The notes under the pieces were generated by a model. That model saw nothing but the letters and a program-made list of their open reading frames with translations, did no database searches and had not been told where the DNA came from. A program made the translations under genes and the position numbers. DNA of 64,000 nt, from positions 62,317,334-62,381,333 of the forward strand of contig CM061134.1 in the NCBI GenBank assembly GCA_030789695.1, in the 5' to 3' direction. Shown piece by piece: positions 1 through 13,413 of the stretch (positions within the stretch are counted from its first letter, which is position 1; each line of letters begins with the position of its first letter). Source of the DNA: Scilla litardierei (lineage: Eukaryota > Streptophyta > Magnoliopsida > Asparagales > Asparagaceae).

Positions 1-2068
1 ACAAAAGAAGAACGAAGGCGCACTAGGACTGGTCACCGGTGTCCTCGTACTCAACGTCAGCAACGGGTTCGGTCTCGTACTCCACAAACTCGTCGCCCTC
101 AACTGTAACTTCTGGCTCAGCAACTAACATGCGTCACCCAAAGAGAAGGGGCACATGTCAGCAAAGTCTACAAGACTTTGTGCAAGGAAACAAAAGAAAG
201 GTAAAAGCAACTAGCAACCTAGAGTATACATGTCATGGCATTTTATGCAATAAAACAGCAACAGTTTTAGTTATGGCATGGTTTTAGCAAGGCAAAGAAA
301 CGTGGCATGGCAAGTAAACAATGACAAGTACAAGGAATTGTAAGCACGTCGTGCACAGAGATTCCGCCCTTTGGCTAGAGTGGCTGTACGGGCCAACTCT
401 TACGCTCAAGTGACCGTTTATCCCTACCCCTCCACGTGTGTCGAGCCAGGGCACTACCCCCGAACACGTAATGCTCGCTTATGGATCACGAGCCAGGAAG
501 TGTTTTTAACACGTATGGCGTAGGGTTGTTCCCGCATAACGGGTGCCTAGCCGGTAACACGGAAACACGGATTTGTACAAGGATTTGTAGCGTGTGCTAC
601 GATGCAACATGCGACATGATAAGTATAATGGATGCACATGAAAGTTAATTGAAATGAAAGTTGGGTACCATTAAAGAAATGTAAACATGACAGGCAATTG
701 TATGAAATGGCATGGCAAGGGAAATTCTAGCTTCGTTGTCAAGCTAGAATTCGAAATTGCGCCTAGACCGCTATCATTTCACGGTCTAGTCTCTTTCACG
801 CTAAACAAAGTATTGGCCTAATAACATGGCCTAAAGAAAGTCTGGCAAGTTGCACTTGTCTGGTACCGAAGTTGTTGATCGACGTGAGTCACGAGATCGG
901 TATCCTACGGAAATAGGGTTCGCTGCTATGGCAAAACAACATAAGAACAATCACCAAATCAGGTTTCATAATAGAACCCTATATCGTCTAATGAATCGTT
1001 TTTAATTAGGTTTTCTAAATTATGGTGAGGGTTAAAAGAGATTAAGGGATAGATCCACTAACCGTAAGAGTAACAAACGAATGACGCCAAAACAGATCTA
1101 GCCTCCGCGACGGAGAGCAATCTCGGAAAGCTACGGCTGCAAATTCGAGATCCGGCGGCCTAAGGAAGGTGGCCGGCGCAAGAAACGACGAGAGGGAAGC
1201 TTCGAGGGGGAAGGTAATGGCTTGAAGAAGGTTGGGGATGATTTGGGGAAGAATTTTGGCTCTGAAAGAATGAAGAAGGAAAGAAAGAAGCGAGAGAATT
1301 AAATAGAAAACGAAACGGCGGCTGCGACTTAACCTAGGTTTACTGGGCTAATTAGTCGGTCAGAGAAGGGTGGTCGACCGACTAGTTTGGGATCTAGTCA
1401 GTCGGTTGTCCAACTGACACCGACTAAAAGCCAAAACGTGAACAGGGTTGGTACAGGTTGACAGATTTAGTCGGTGTGCGAAGGCCCGTCGACCGACTAG
1501 TTTGGGATCTAGTTGGTCGTTGATCGTTCATAGACCGACTAAGAGAGAAATTAGATAGTTATTAAGCACTGAGAATTAGTCGGTCAAAGAAGGAATCTTA
1601 ACCGACTAGTTTAGGAACTAGTCGGTTGGTAATTGTTCTTAGACCGACTAATCATAAACAGTAACTTAGATGGTACAGTAGGACTCAGAATTAGTCGGTC
1701 TGAGTACAAGTCTTGACCGACTAGTTGCGGAACTAGTCGGTCGAAGAATGAGCTTAGACCGACTAAACGTAAACAGTAACTAAGCTGAATTTACTGATTA
1801 GAACTAGCCGGTCAGAGAAGGTTTACCGACCGACTAGATGGCAATCTAGTCGGTTGGCTCCCCTTCACGAACCGACTAAGATGCACCAAAAGTGCCGAAA
1901 TGAAGCGCGAGGCTTCAGGAAGACTTCTATGGCCCATAGGATCACTCTAGCATAAAGATTAAGACGTTATGAAACTAAACGTAAGGATTTCTATCGAGAA
2001 AACACACAAAGAAGGAATCATCCAATATTACTAATATAAAATAGTCATTACAAAAACCGGTCGTTACA
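1..2068 (-). mobile_element. Element D: partial LTR with gypsy-type terminus, runs off the left edge
   Basis: Read on the minus strand, this block begins TGTAACGACC at 2068, a start shared with the LTRs of element C. It interrupts the reading frame of B ORF2 at 2069. Going leftwards on the minus strand it contains U3 sequence, the AGTCGGTC dyad array, a weak TATA-like CTATTTAAT at about 1298-1306, then a pyrimidine-rich leader. Only one end is visible, so its internal region, the other LTR and the target duplication cannot be checked. A short acidic minus-strand reading frame near 39-150 is of unknown meaning. The U3 part is visibly similar to the U3 of copia element A (see findings). Confidence 0.6.
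1351..1879 (-). repeat. AGTCGGTC dyad array in the U3 of element D
   Basis: There are five units with starts near 1352, 1466, 1574, 1691 and 1804, so the period is about 114 bp. Each unit carries an outer pair and an inner pair of the half-site AGTCGGTC / GACCGACT, and a spacer that often contains AAACAGTAAC. The array lies upstream of the TATA-like sequence on the minus strand. Confidence 0.85.
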
Positions 2069-2324
2069 CACGTTCCTCTCAAGTGCGAGGAAACGTGGGT
2101 GAGTGAAGATCGAAGGGGATGGGTCCGAGGGGGTGGAGGATGCGACGACAGAGCGAAGAGAAGCCAGCTCAGTCTCGAGAGCGAGACGAGCGGAAGTGGC
2201 ACGACGAAAGGAGGAGGAGGATGTGGTAGTACGGACCGGAGGGGTGGCGACGGTGGTGATCGGGACAGAAGCCGGAATGGCATGACTAGGACCAGCCCCG
2301 GAGTCTCTCCGGGACGCAGGGATA
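2069..2324 (-). pseudogene. C-terminal segment of element B ORF2, cut off by insertions of A and D
   Basis: On the minus strand, the frame of B ORF2 at 23876 continues without a break into this segment once element A and one copy of its GGATA target duplication are removed. The segment encodes a Ser/Thr/Pro-rich stretch and then a charged Leu-rich helix containing LALETELASL, which looks like a coiled coil. The frame then runs into the start of LTR D at 2068, so the natural C-terminus is not visible. The function of ORF2 is unknown; see the main ORF2 entry at 23876-25057. Confidence 0.7.
2320..2324. other. Target-site duplication of element A (left copy, GGATA)
   Basis: GGATA at 2320-2324 is repeated exactly at 23876-23880, next to the two LTR ends. 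Removing element A and one copy restores the B ORF2 reading frame. Confidence 0.93.
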
Positions 2325-3132
2325 TGTAATGCCCTACGTAGCTACTGCACAAGTACTAGAGGGTGGGGGGGTTGAATAGCACTTTAAAATAATTAAGAAG
2401 ATAATTCCTAATTATCTTGCAAACTCTACCAACAATGCGAAATGCGGAAATGTAAATAATGACAACAAAGAAAACAATCGCAAACAAGCAATTTAACGGG
2501 TTCGGATCCACCCAAGTCTCCCCGACTTGTTCCCGGTGATCCTACGTCCCAACCACCTGGATCCCCTCCGGATACTTGAGTTAGAAACTTCTAACTCAAA
2601 TTTGCACTATGAAATACTTGTAGAAAATCTCTACAAAGTCAAATCATACACAAATCAAATTGTGACTCCCACAACCCGGGATCACAAACAAACTCTCACA
2701 ACCGAGAGTAAAACACTTACAATATGAAAGTAAATGAAATACGAAATTGCTTACCACAAAATACCTATGCCTTGAGTATACTTACGAATTAGGGCAAAGA
2801 TGATTTTGGGGAAGATGAAGGCACCAAACCCTAGCTCCAAGTAGATGATCAGCAATGGAGTCCTAGGTGGATGTTGGTGACCTAGAATCAAGCACTTGGC
2901 TTGGAAGGCTCACAATCAATGAATCTCTCTTTTAAAATAAGAGTGAGGGAGAGATTCAAGATGAGAAATGAATGAGCTTTGAATGAGAATGAATGCCTCT
3001 CTTTGATTCTCTAAAGTTCAATAAATATCAGCCTTGAATGCTATGAATGCAGCACTCCAAGTATATATAGGATAGAGGAAAGAGGGAAAAATTCGTGGCA
3101 TTTAATGCTCCAACGGCTCTATTCTGAAGCAG

Positions 3133-3543
3133 ACTAGTCGGTCAAAGAAGGACCACTGACTGACTAGTTCATCAACTAGTCGGTCGGTCAATCAACATGA
3201 ACCGACTAAGAGGTGAACAGTGAATAGATGAAGTTCAGACTTAAAGAACTAGTCGGTCCAAGAAGACTTGCCAACCGACTAGTTTCACAACTAGTCGGTC
3301 GGTGAGTGTTCATAGACCGACTAACAGAAGAAATATACTAGTCTAAATAGAAGTTGAATTAGTCGGTCCAAGAACAAAGTCTAACCGACTAGTTCATCAA
3401 CTAGTCGGTCGACAAATGTTCTTTGACCGACTAATGATAAACAGTAACTTGGGCTGTTCAGGGAAAGCTCAACTAGTCGGTCTAAGAAGGATTCCTAACA
3501 GACTAGTTTCACTACTAGTCGGTCGGTGAACCTTCTTTGACCG
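3133..3543 (-). repeat. AGTCGGTC dyad array, first part, in the left LTR of A
   Basis: These are four units of about 114 bp with paired AGTCGGTC half-sites. The array is cut at 3543 by element C and resumes at 12875-12999. It sits upstream of the minus-strand TATA box. Confidence 0.9.
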
Positions 3544-5416
3544 TGTAACGCCCCGCTTCCCAAAAGACACCGGAAGCGAGAACGTTACACGGCCCGCTTG
3601 AACTGGAGCGGTGAAGCTCGAGTTCAATAAGCGTCTGTGATAAAAACACAGAAAAGGGTCCTTGCATTTGTGTATCAGAACAACCAGAAAACATTTCATT
3701 AAATTAAATGGGCACTTCCAGAATTGTTCATACAGAAAATAAAACAACAGGGTCTCAGCATGGCCAAAGGAAACTACAACCAAACACTAATCCTACTACA
3801 AGGAACTAAACTAAAACTCAAAGAAATGACGGAAAAGAGACTCTAAGTCTTCTGCAGAAAACGTCTCGACGTCTTCGACAACTCTGGCTCTCCAAGTCAG
3901 GTGGTACTCAAGCTCTGAACCTGACATACATCCACAAACATGAATGTATTTCAGCTAGGGTTCTGCAAGAAAGAGTTAGCATCCCAAGGCGAATTATATA
4001 ACGAGTATATGAAATTTAGAAGCATTTAATATTTTGAATGAAACGACTGCAGCAATTTAACAATTAGCAATTTCGGCACAGAAAGAAACAATCCTAGCAT
4101 GCAGTTCTAGTCGATGGCAAGTTCAAAATTAGATTCTCTGAGTTTGTTAGCATTTCAATATTCACGAAGACCAAGTTAGCGTTACAATGACCATGTCAAG
4201 AATTCACATCTAATCTAGGGTACTCGCCTTTAGGTCGTGATGATAAGGTCGTTCCTCTCACGGGGGCTTACCGTGATTGACACTAACCCACCGCGTCGGG
4301 TGGTGCTCTTGAGGAGAGTACCTTTCATACGCCCAGTGGCCGCTCAACCCTAACCCCACCCAAAAGTTTTGTCGGAACACGAGCCGGCCTAGTCGACTCA
4401 CACGACATCACGATATCACGATACCGCCTTCGAGGCGCACGATTTCACGATGTCCATATTGTTAATCATGTCAAGACTCACTGAATTTCATTGTTGACAA
4501 TATTAAAGTTTATTGGTGGCAGTTCTGTAAAGCGAAAACGGGTCGAACGACCGTTTCCGTAATTTTAAATAATGACGATTACGTCCTTTTTGTTCAACTT
4601 GCTACAGAAACGATTTTTTTCTCTTATTGTTTAAATTGGGGATATATCGTATGATATACCGTTGGATCCCAATTTTCGTCCTAGTCATTATGGTGTCTGT
4701 TTTTCACGTCATTTCATGCCTATTTTTTGAGTTACACAACAATACATGAAGGCGGCGTAAACGTGCCGAAACTTCTAAAATTCATAACAAATCATATACT
4801 TGCCTGATTTTGGCGTTCTTGGTGTCGTCAGAAACGTCTCGACGGTCATGACGCTACGGTGATGACGGTTCGCTGGTTTAATAAAACAAAAATTCAGAAT
4901 AAGCTGTTTTGATCACAACAACATTACAATAAGTTCCTACGTCGTCTAATGATTCGATTTTATTAGGTTCTCGGCCCTAGGAGTGTTCATATCATATATA
5001 CAGCATACTTATATTGGTATTAACAGTTACTGGAAAACGAAACTAAGACACTAACATGTTACATGATTTAATAACAACTAAATTCTAACTAAACTAACAA
5101 TAACTTTCTCTAACTATTATTATAAACAACCCTAACAACAGCATGCTAACTTTAAGGTATTCCCGTGTTAACTAGATTAACAAACAATTTATTAACTTAG
5201 GTAAGTATTACAAAAAGCTAACTCATTGAAATATTCTAACATTACATGACATGTAGGACCAATATAACACATAGAACTACTACATATAAATGTGCAACAT
5301 TCTAATTAACCTGTAGTATGATGACCAACCTTTACTAATCTTACTGATCTGCTAACTATTAAAAGATGTGCATCATCCATGCTAAAACAGAGGTAGTTTT
5401 ATATATTGGTCTAATT

Positions 5417-5479
<63 letters not shown>

Positions 5480-6746
5480 CTCTAACTATTAAACTGAAAG
5501 CTAACCTCTAAAAATGTGTGCTCTTACTTATTTGTGGCAGGTGAGGCTGGCGTGGGTAGGGGCAAGAAAGTGGTCGCTGCGACACTTCCAGGCGATCAGC
5601 ACGCGGGAGGCTGGGTCCGTGTTGGTTGGACGCTGCGAGGAGGAGATCGCTGCGGCGTCGGATCTGCGCGTGGGGGCGACAGGGGGAGGACGGGACCGTG
5701 GCGGCTGCCGGCGTGGAGAGGAGAGGTGGCAGACTGCGGGTGTGTTGGCGTATGCTGCAGGTGGAGGGTGGTTCAAGTGGTGATGGGTCGCGGGGAGAAG
5801 GCACGGGGTGTCGCGAGATGGGTGTCGGGGTGAAGAAGGCGGGGAGGAGCAAGTCGCGGAGGTGGTGGAAGGGGTGTTCGGCGCTGGATGTGGCCTGGGC
5901 ATCGTTTGCGAGGCCAGGGGGGTCGTGCTGGCATTGCGAGGGAGGGGGAATGAGGCCCCGGATGTGTTGGCACGCGAGGAGAAGAAGGAGAAGCAGCTAC
6001 GGGTCTGTGGCGTATGATGGTGGGGAGAAGAGATAACAGGCGGCGGCTTGGGTTTTAGGCCTCTAGGGTTTTTATTAATAAAGGAATAGAGTAGGGTTGT
6101 TGGTTCTAGGGTTTTTAATAGAAGACCTGAGTAAGGCTTTCTTGGTGCACGTGATGAGAGTGTTAGGGTTATAATATTATTTGTGTTGGGTGCTGTGTCC
6201 TAGGTTCTTAGATTTTAGCTTTAGTTTATTTACATAGGAGTAGGTGGCTGTTAGACTATGAAGAAAAGCTTTAGTGTTGGGGGGGGAGGGTTTGAAAAAG
6301 TACAGCCCTAGGCTAGGCTTAGGTCATATATGTATTAGTGTAGGGTCATGTGATATAAATTAGCCTATGTTATCATTTATAAGGAAATGATGTAGGGGAG
6401 CCAGCACGTGGGGAACCCTAGCCTCTATAGGGTTTTAATCAAGAGAAATAAGGGCCCATTAATTAGGTTTAAGTGGGTTTTAATAGGTCTAACAAAGAAA
6501 GCTTTTCAAATGTTTAAAAAAAGTTTTAAATATCGAATTTGAATTTTGAATCAAAAATTAAAGCAATCTCTAAGAATAGACTTTTTAAATAATTCACTAG
6601 AAAGGATAAGAATAAAAATAATAATTTTTGAAAAGAATAGAAATGGGTACGGGTTCGGGTTCGTTACGACTTAACTATGGATACGAAGAAGGATAAACAC
6701 TTGGAGGAAAAACGGTTAAAACGCATCGTGAAAAATGGTCGTTACA
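3544..6746 (-). repeat. LTR of element C (left copy)
   Basis: About 3.2 kb, differing from the right copy by scattered substitutions and by the length of the (AT)n tract at 5421-5479. The GC-rich block 5514-6036 opens frames on both strands, but these have no recognisable domain and look like compositional artefacts. Confidence 0.93.
5421..5479. repeat. (AT)n microsatellite inside LTR C
   Basis: About 29 AT units; the matching tract in the right LTR (11584-11607) is less than half as long, showing change since insertion. Confidence 0.97.
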
Positions 6747-9706
6747 TCCTACCCACCTTAAAAACGATTCCGCCCTCGGAATCATACCGGCTAAAACACA
6801 TGGAAAACGTAAGGGTAACGCTAGTATTTCCTATTCTAATGTACACACACTATGAATAACCCTCGTGCCATATCCAAATAGTATTTCTAATACCAACATC
6901 AACCCAAAAAGTATTATTACTGATAAAATTAATCAACGTCCATGCTAATAGTAATAACAACACACGTACATACATTACCAATTACAAATTAACATAACAC
7001 ATTAAATATAATATCATCATACAAATACTATCCAACCAATATTATACTCGGGTGAATGGTAACTCATTACTACACTACCACATCAATTTACACACTCACA
7101 TTATTACCAATACACAAGGTAATATCATATCTTACACACTCACAATCTATACTGATATAGTACCACAAGTCACATAAACATACCACAAATAGAAATACAA
7201 TCATTCTTTGTCAATTAACATTTCAATCATACCATCACTTTTACACACCGTATATTACTATATACACGTAATAATACATATCACTATACGTATATACATG
7301 GATGTATTACCTTACACCAAACACAGATTTATACACGCCTTATTCATAGTACTAGGGTCGTCGTAATCTACCCACCTTAGGGTCAAGTCCGTCCTCAGAC
7401 TTCCTTTAATAGGCCGACATAGGGGTGAGCGGACTTAGACACTAAGGTCATTCTATCCTGGACACACATACATAATAAAGAAACCATATACATCCATATA
7501 CACACTTAATCATATAGCACACACTTTCAAATTCCCATACATATATCATGTACGTATACATACTCACACTACTCCATTCTGATCTCGCATCTATATAGGT
7601 CACATATACACTCACCGGCATACACAACCATGGCAATCTACATAGGTAAGTATACTATTTCATACATTCACATACACGTAGTCACAACATACAGCTATGC
7701 ATACCTCTTGGTATACACATGCCCACACATCATCCCGTAGGGGTAATATTATAATATTACTATGCATACAACACACTCATTCATATAATACATATATATA
7801 CACACCTATAACTAACCACATACATATATATGTACAAGTACACACAAACATGCCATCACACAATAAATCTGCACGCACAACTATGCGTACACCTATCAAC
7901 ATTGCACTTAACACGCATATCACCATACTAGCATCCAATTACAAGCATCAATAAGTACAACTATGGTACATATACTCCTAGTAACTGGCCAAAACTAAAT
8001 CTAATATTCCTATAATGATGTAGTCAATTACTCGCCTAGGTATAAACACAACACTTGCTATTCTATACCCGCCTATATACATATATGTCACAAATTACCG
8101 TACATGCACATATGACACAATAGATAATCACTCCATAGTAATACCCTGAGTGTAAGCACACTCATACGTGGGCGGTATATAGAGATTAGCATACGCGGGT
8201 CCACAGTCACTATCTATACACATGCACCACAACACCATAATCAAGCTAATGGTCCCACTATACTTAAACTAGAGCTGACATAAGGAAAGATAAGCTCTAA
8301 TGTGAAACTAAGCAAGGTGCGAGAATGAGGCAACGAGTTGATGTTGTGATGGACGGTTTCGAATGTGTCATGGATAAGAGGTCAGCTGGTTGGGTGACAT
8401 AAAATATTTATGAACCGAGAGTAAGAAGATAAGGATGTGTGTGAAAATAATAACATCGTAAAATAGTGAACGTATAGTATAATTTAAAATGTAAAATGTG
8501 ATTAGTCAAATAATAGGTGAAGAGTAATACGGCCTAGTGATGTGATGCTTGTTTTGCAAATGGAAATGGGTTTTAAAAAAAAGTGAAGGCAATGATTTTT
8601 GAAACTGACACACAAGATTTTGAAGTTCTATTTAATTTAGTAAGATATATATATATTTTTAAACTATATAGGAATGACTGTTTTTGAAATATGTTGGTAA
8701 GAGAAGATGATATCTCGAACTAGCAAAATAGAAATAAAGGGGTTTTTTTCTTTTTTTTTCTTCATAAAGGGAAATTCATTACATAAGGAAAATAGAGTGG
8801 CTATACCAGTTTATGCGAAATAGAAGTGCGGAGGATGTATGTTGGAAAATTGATGTAAGATGGTAACTAAAGATCGTGTCGGAAAAGTTCCATAATCAAG
8901 GTTGGGTTTAAGTCGACCGAAGTGTAGAAAATCCAAGTGAAATTTTCGAAAAATTTTAAACTAAGCGAAGAATTCTAATAATGGAATATTGAAAACATTT
9001 TTGAAAGTCTCGTGGTCTGTAATGGGGAAGTTCAAGATTAAAGATGGCGGATCTGAAGAGTTTATGTGAATCGAGGACAAGGATCAGGTTCGATGATTGA
9101 AACGTAAGTACGATTAAGAAGTACTCCGTGGATACGCTACGATGGCTTTCTACGATTATTAACACGGAAGTGTAGTGATTGAAAAAGTAAAATCGGGGGA
9201 AAATGATCATAGATCGACTAAGGTTTAGCACTAAGGTTCGTCAAAGAACTAGACTGTGATAGGGAAGTGGAGGTGGTGGTTCATAGAGGGTCAAGGTCGG
9301 GATCTTATGGGTCTGGGATGTCTTACGTCCCAAAGTCTACTCATGCATGAGTCTCAGGTTTGACTTGCACGGTGACGATCGCTACGTTCGGTTGGGCCCT
9401 AGGTTGGATAAACCTAAGCGAACGATTAACGAAACTCGAAAGTCTAATAAGGTTGGAGCTGGATGATCAATCGACGGGTGACTCCTAAGATGATAATACT
9501 AAGTCGTGGCAAGGGTGTCTAACTAACGAGCACAAGCGTCTAACTAACTCTTCCTATCATCCTGACATTGGGTTCCTATCGTGCTGAGACAAGGCATTCG
9601 AGTAATTTCACGTACGAACTAATTCTGGACGTTTTGGCTAATGAAAAGTGTTCTCCTTGTTCTGAATTTCGCAGTTGCATGACCTGCATGGGCCACCACT
9701 AAAACC
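6747..9706. other. Non-coding internal region of element C
   Basis: About 3 kb. The portion 6850-8280 is A/T/C-rich with many TACACA- and ATATAC-type words. The rest is mixed composition. Open frames here are short and show no domain I recognise. No primer-binding site or polypurine tract is clear next to either LTR. Confidence 0.7.
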
Positions 9707-12700
9707 TGTAACGCCCCGCTTCCCAAAAGACACCGGAAGCGAGAACGTTACACGGTCCGCTTGAACTGGAGCGGTGAAGCTCGAGTTCAATAAGCGTCTG
9801 TGATAAAAACACAGAAAAGGGTCCTTGCATTTTCGTATCAGAACAACCAGAAAACATTTCATTAAATTAAATGGGCACTTCCAAAATTGTTCGTACAGAA
9901 AATAAAACAACAGGTCCTCAGCATGGCCAAAGGAAACTACAACCAAACACTAATCCTACTACAAGGAACTAAACTAAAACTCAAAGAAATGACGGAAAAT
10001 AGACTCTAAGTCTTCTGCAGAAAACGTCTCGACGTCTTCGACAACTCTGGCTCTCCAAGTCAGGTGGTACTCAAGCTCTGAACCTGACATACATCCACAA
10101 ACATGAATGTATGTCCGCTAAGGGTCTACAAGAAAGAGTTAGCATCCCAAGGCGAAGCATATAACGAGTATATGAAATTTAGAAGCATTTAATATTTTGA
10201 ATGAAACGACTGTAGCAATTTAACAATTAGCAATTTCGGCACAGAAAGAAACAATCCTAGCATGCAGTTCTAGTCGATGGTAAGTTCAAAATTAGATTCT
10301 CTGAGTTTGTTAGCATTTCAATATTCACGAAGACCAAGTTAGCGTTACAATGACCATGTCAAGAATTCACATCTAATATAGGGTTCTCGCCTTTAGGTCG
10401 TGATGAGAAGGTCGTTCCTCTCACGGGGGCTTACCGTGATTGACACTAACCCACCGCGTCGGGTGGTGCTCTTGAGGAGAGTACCTTTCATACGCCCAGT
10501 GGTCGCTCAACCCTAACCCCACCCAAAAGTTTTGCCGGAATACGAGCCGGCCTAGTCGACTCACACGACATCACGATATCACGATACCGCCTTCGAGGCG
10601 CACGATTTCACGATGTCCATATTGTTAATCATGTCAAGACTCACTGAATTTCATTGTTGACAATATTAAAGTTTATTGGTGACAGTTCTGTAAAGCGGAA
10701 ACGGGTCGAACGACCGTTTCCGTAATTTTAAATAATGACGATTACGTCCTTTTTGTTCAACTTGCTACAGAAACGATTTTTTTCTCTTATTGTTTAAATT
10801 GGGGATATATCGTATGATATACCGTTGGATCCCAATTTTCGTCCTAGTCATTATGGTGTCTGTTTTTCACGTCATTTCATGCCTAGTTTTTGAGTTACAC
10901 AACAATACATGAAGGCGGCGTAAACGTGCCGAAACTTCTAAAATTCATAACAAATCATATACTTGCCTGATTTTGGCGTTCTTGGTGTCGTCGGAAACGT
11001 CTCCACGAGCATGACACTACGGTGATGACGGTTCGCTGGTTTAATAAAACAAAAATTCAGAATAAGCTATTTTGATCACAACAACATTACAATAAGTTCC
11101 TACGTCGTCTAATGATTCGATTTTATTAGGTTCTCGGCCCTAGGAGTGTTCATATCATATATACATCATACTTATATTGGTATTAACAGTTACTGGAAAA
11201 CGAAACTAAGACACTAACATGTTACATGGTTTAATAACAACTAAATTCTAACTAAACTAACAATAACTTTATCTAACTATTATTATAAACAACCCTAACA
11301 ACAACATGCTAACTTTAAGGTATTCCCGTGTTAACTAGATTAACAAACAATTTATTAACTTAGGTAAGTATTACAAAAAGCTAACTCATTGAAATATTCT
11401 AACATTACATGACATGTAGGACCAATATAACACATAGAACTACTACATATAAATGTGCAACATTCTAATTAACCTGTAGTATGATGACCAACCTTTACTA
11501 ATCTTACTGATCTGCTAACTATTAAAAGATGTGCATCATCCATGCTAAAACAGAGGTAGTTTTATATATTGGACTAATTAACAAATATATATATATATAT
11601 ATATATAACTCTAACTATTAAACTGAAAGCTAACCTCTAAAAATGTGTGCTCTTACTCATTTGTGGCAGGTGAGGCTGGCGTGGGTAGGGGCGAGAAAGT
11701 GGTCGCTACGACACTTCCAGGCGATCAGCACGCGGGAGGCTGGGTCCGTGTTGGTTGGACGCTGCGAGGAGGAGATCGCTGCGGCGTCGGATCTGCGCGT
11801 GGGGGCGACAGGGGGAGGACGGGACCGTGGCGGCTGCCGACGTGGAGAGGAAAGGTGGCAGACTGTGGGTGTGTTGGCGTTTGCTGCAGGTGGAGGGTGG
11901 TTCAAGTGGTGATGGGTCGCGGGGAGAAGGCACAGGGTGTCGCGAGATGGGTGTCGGGGTGAAGAAGGTGGGGAGGAGCAAGTCGCGGAGGTGGAGGAAG
12001 GGGTGTTCGGCGCTGGATGTGGCCTGGGCATCGTTTGCGAGGCCAGGGGGGTCGTGCTGGCATTGCGAGGGAGGGGGAAGGAGGCCCCGGATGTGTTGGC
12101 ATTCGAGGAGAAGAAGGAGAAGCAGCTACGGGTCTGTGGCGTATGATGGTGGGGAGAAGAGATAACAGGCGGCGGCTTGGGTTTTAGGCCTCTAGGGTTT
12201 TTTATTAATAAAGGAATAGAGTAGGGTTGTTGGTTCTAGGGTTTTTAATAGAAGACCTGAGTAAGGATTTCTAGGTGCACGTGATGAGAGTGTTAGGGTT
12301 ATAATATTATTTATGTTGGGTGCTGTGTCCTAGGTTCTTAGATTTTAGCCTTAGTTTATTTACATAGGAGTAGGTGGCTGTTAGACTATGAAGAAAAGCT
12401 TTAGTGTTGGGGGGGAGGGTTTGAAAACGTACAGCCCTAGGCTAGGCTTAGGTCATATATGTATTAGTGTAGGGTCATGTGATATAAATTAACATGTGTT
12501 ATCATTTATAAGGAAATGATGTAGGGGAGCCAGCACGTGGGGAACCCTAGCCTCTATAGGGTTTTAATCAAGAGAAATAAGGGCCCATTAATTAGGTTTA
12601 AGTGGGTTTTAATAGGTCTAACAAAGAAAGCTTTTCAAATGTTTAAAAAAATTTTAAATATCGAATTTGAATTTTGAATCAAAAATTAAAGAAATCTCTA

Positions 12701-12874
12701 AGAATAGACTTTTTAAATAATTCACTAGAAAGGATAAGAATAAAAATAATAATTTTTGAAAAGAATAGAAATGGGTACGGGTTCGGGTTCGTTACGACTT
12801 AACTACGGATACGAAGAAGGATAAACACTCGGAGGAAAAACGGTTAAAACGCATCGTGAAAACTGGTCGTTACA
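9707..12874 (-). repeat. LTR of element C (right copy)
   Basis: Begins TGTAACGCCCC at 9707 and ends GTCGTTACA at 12874, matching 3544-6746 almost base for base. Confidence 0.93.
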
Positions 12875-12999
12875 GACCGACTAACTGTAAACAGTAAGTG
12901 AGCTAGAATTGAAGAAGGCAAATTAGTCGGTTCAAGAAGCTTTGCCGACCGACTAGATCACCATCTAGTCGGTTGGTTCTTCTTCTTGAACCAACTAAC
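12875..12999 (-). repeat. AGTCGGTC dyad array, second part, in the left LTR of A
   Basis: This continues the array broken by element C. The end of unit four and the whole of unit five match 23350-23475 in the other LTR. Confidence 0.88.
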
Positions 13000-13399
13000 A
13001 TGCACAAGAAGTCGCGATCGAAGCGCGAAGCTTCGGAAAAGTTCGTATGGACTTCTACTAAGATCCTAGCTCTAAGATATGAGCGTTATGAAGATTAAAA
13101 CGTAAGACCTACTCAAGGCTTAACATTCTACGGAACAAAGCTAAAAGACTATAAATAAAACTTGACGAACCGTCTACGAAATCTTCGATCGAATCTTCAT
13201 GACTTCTATAATGGTCCTTGAGCTTCAACGAATCTTCAAGCACACGATCACGCGTATTGACAAGTCTTGAGACGTCGCTTTGGATGTTCATAGAAAGTTG
13301 GCGACGATCTCCATAACTGCACTCACAAAGAGTTTGTTCACAATATATTTATGTTTGTTCATCATCCAAAACCAAATCCGGGGAGTCCAATACTCAACA

Positions 13400-13413
13400 T
13401 TCTCCCCCTTTTT
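13400..13413 (-). promoter_or_regulatory. Polypurine tract of element A
   Basis: On the minus strand AAAAAGGGGGAGAA directly precedes the start of the 3' LTR (TGTTGAGTATT). This is the expected site for plus-strand priming. Confidence 0.88.

Larger units (their letters stand above)
3544..12874 (-). mobile_element. Element C: large non-coding LTR element (LARD-like, gypsy-type ends)
   Basis: Two directly repeated LTRs (3544-6746 and 9707-12874, about 3.2 kb each) flank a 3-kb internal region without coding capacity. The target duplication GACCG is exact at 3539-3543 and 12875-12879. The LTR ends are TGTAACG and CGTTACA. Orientation is taken as minus because a TATA-like TTTATTAATAA near 6075-6090, followed by a C-rich leader, reads on that strand. 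I found no convincing gag or pol and no clear primer site. Large LTRs with a non-coding interior match the definition of LARDs, which depend on a partner element. Confidence 0.88.
2325..13399 (-). mobile_element. 3' LTR of element A, split by element C
   Basis: This LTR comprises 2325-3543 and 12875-13399 and matches the uninterrupted LTR at 22142-23875. A TATA box on the minus strand lies at 3062-3070. The dyad array is cut in two by element C. Confidence 0.92.

Noticed and set aside
39..287. 82-codon plus-strand ORF at the left edge
   Set aside because: Low-complexity Ser/Thr start in the LTR of D, no domain; the opposite strand is equally open in part.
1351..1879. Regularly spaced repeats resembling a CRISPR array
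   Set aside because: The spacing unit is itself repeated, the motifs are paired half-sites with variable copies, no cas genes exist, and the DNA is clearly a plant LTR.
5508..6036. Several overlapping open frames on both strands in LTR C (also 11643-12165)
   Set aside because: GC-rich segment without stops in many frames; proteins are Pro/Arg- or Gly-rich with no domain, and both LTR copies show the same by sequence identity.
7697..7954. 85-codon ORF rich in His and Thr in element C
   Set aside because: Arises from TACACA-type low-complexity DNA; no domain and no counterpart elsewhere.
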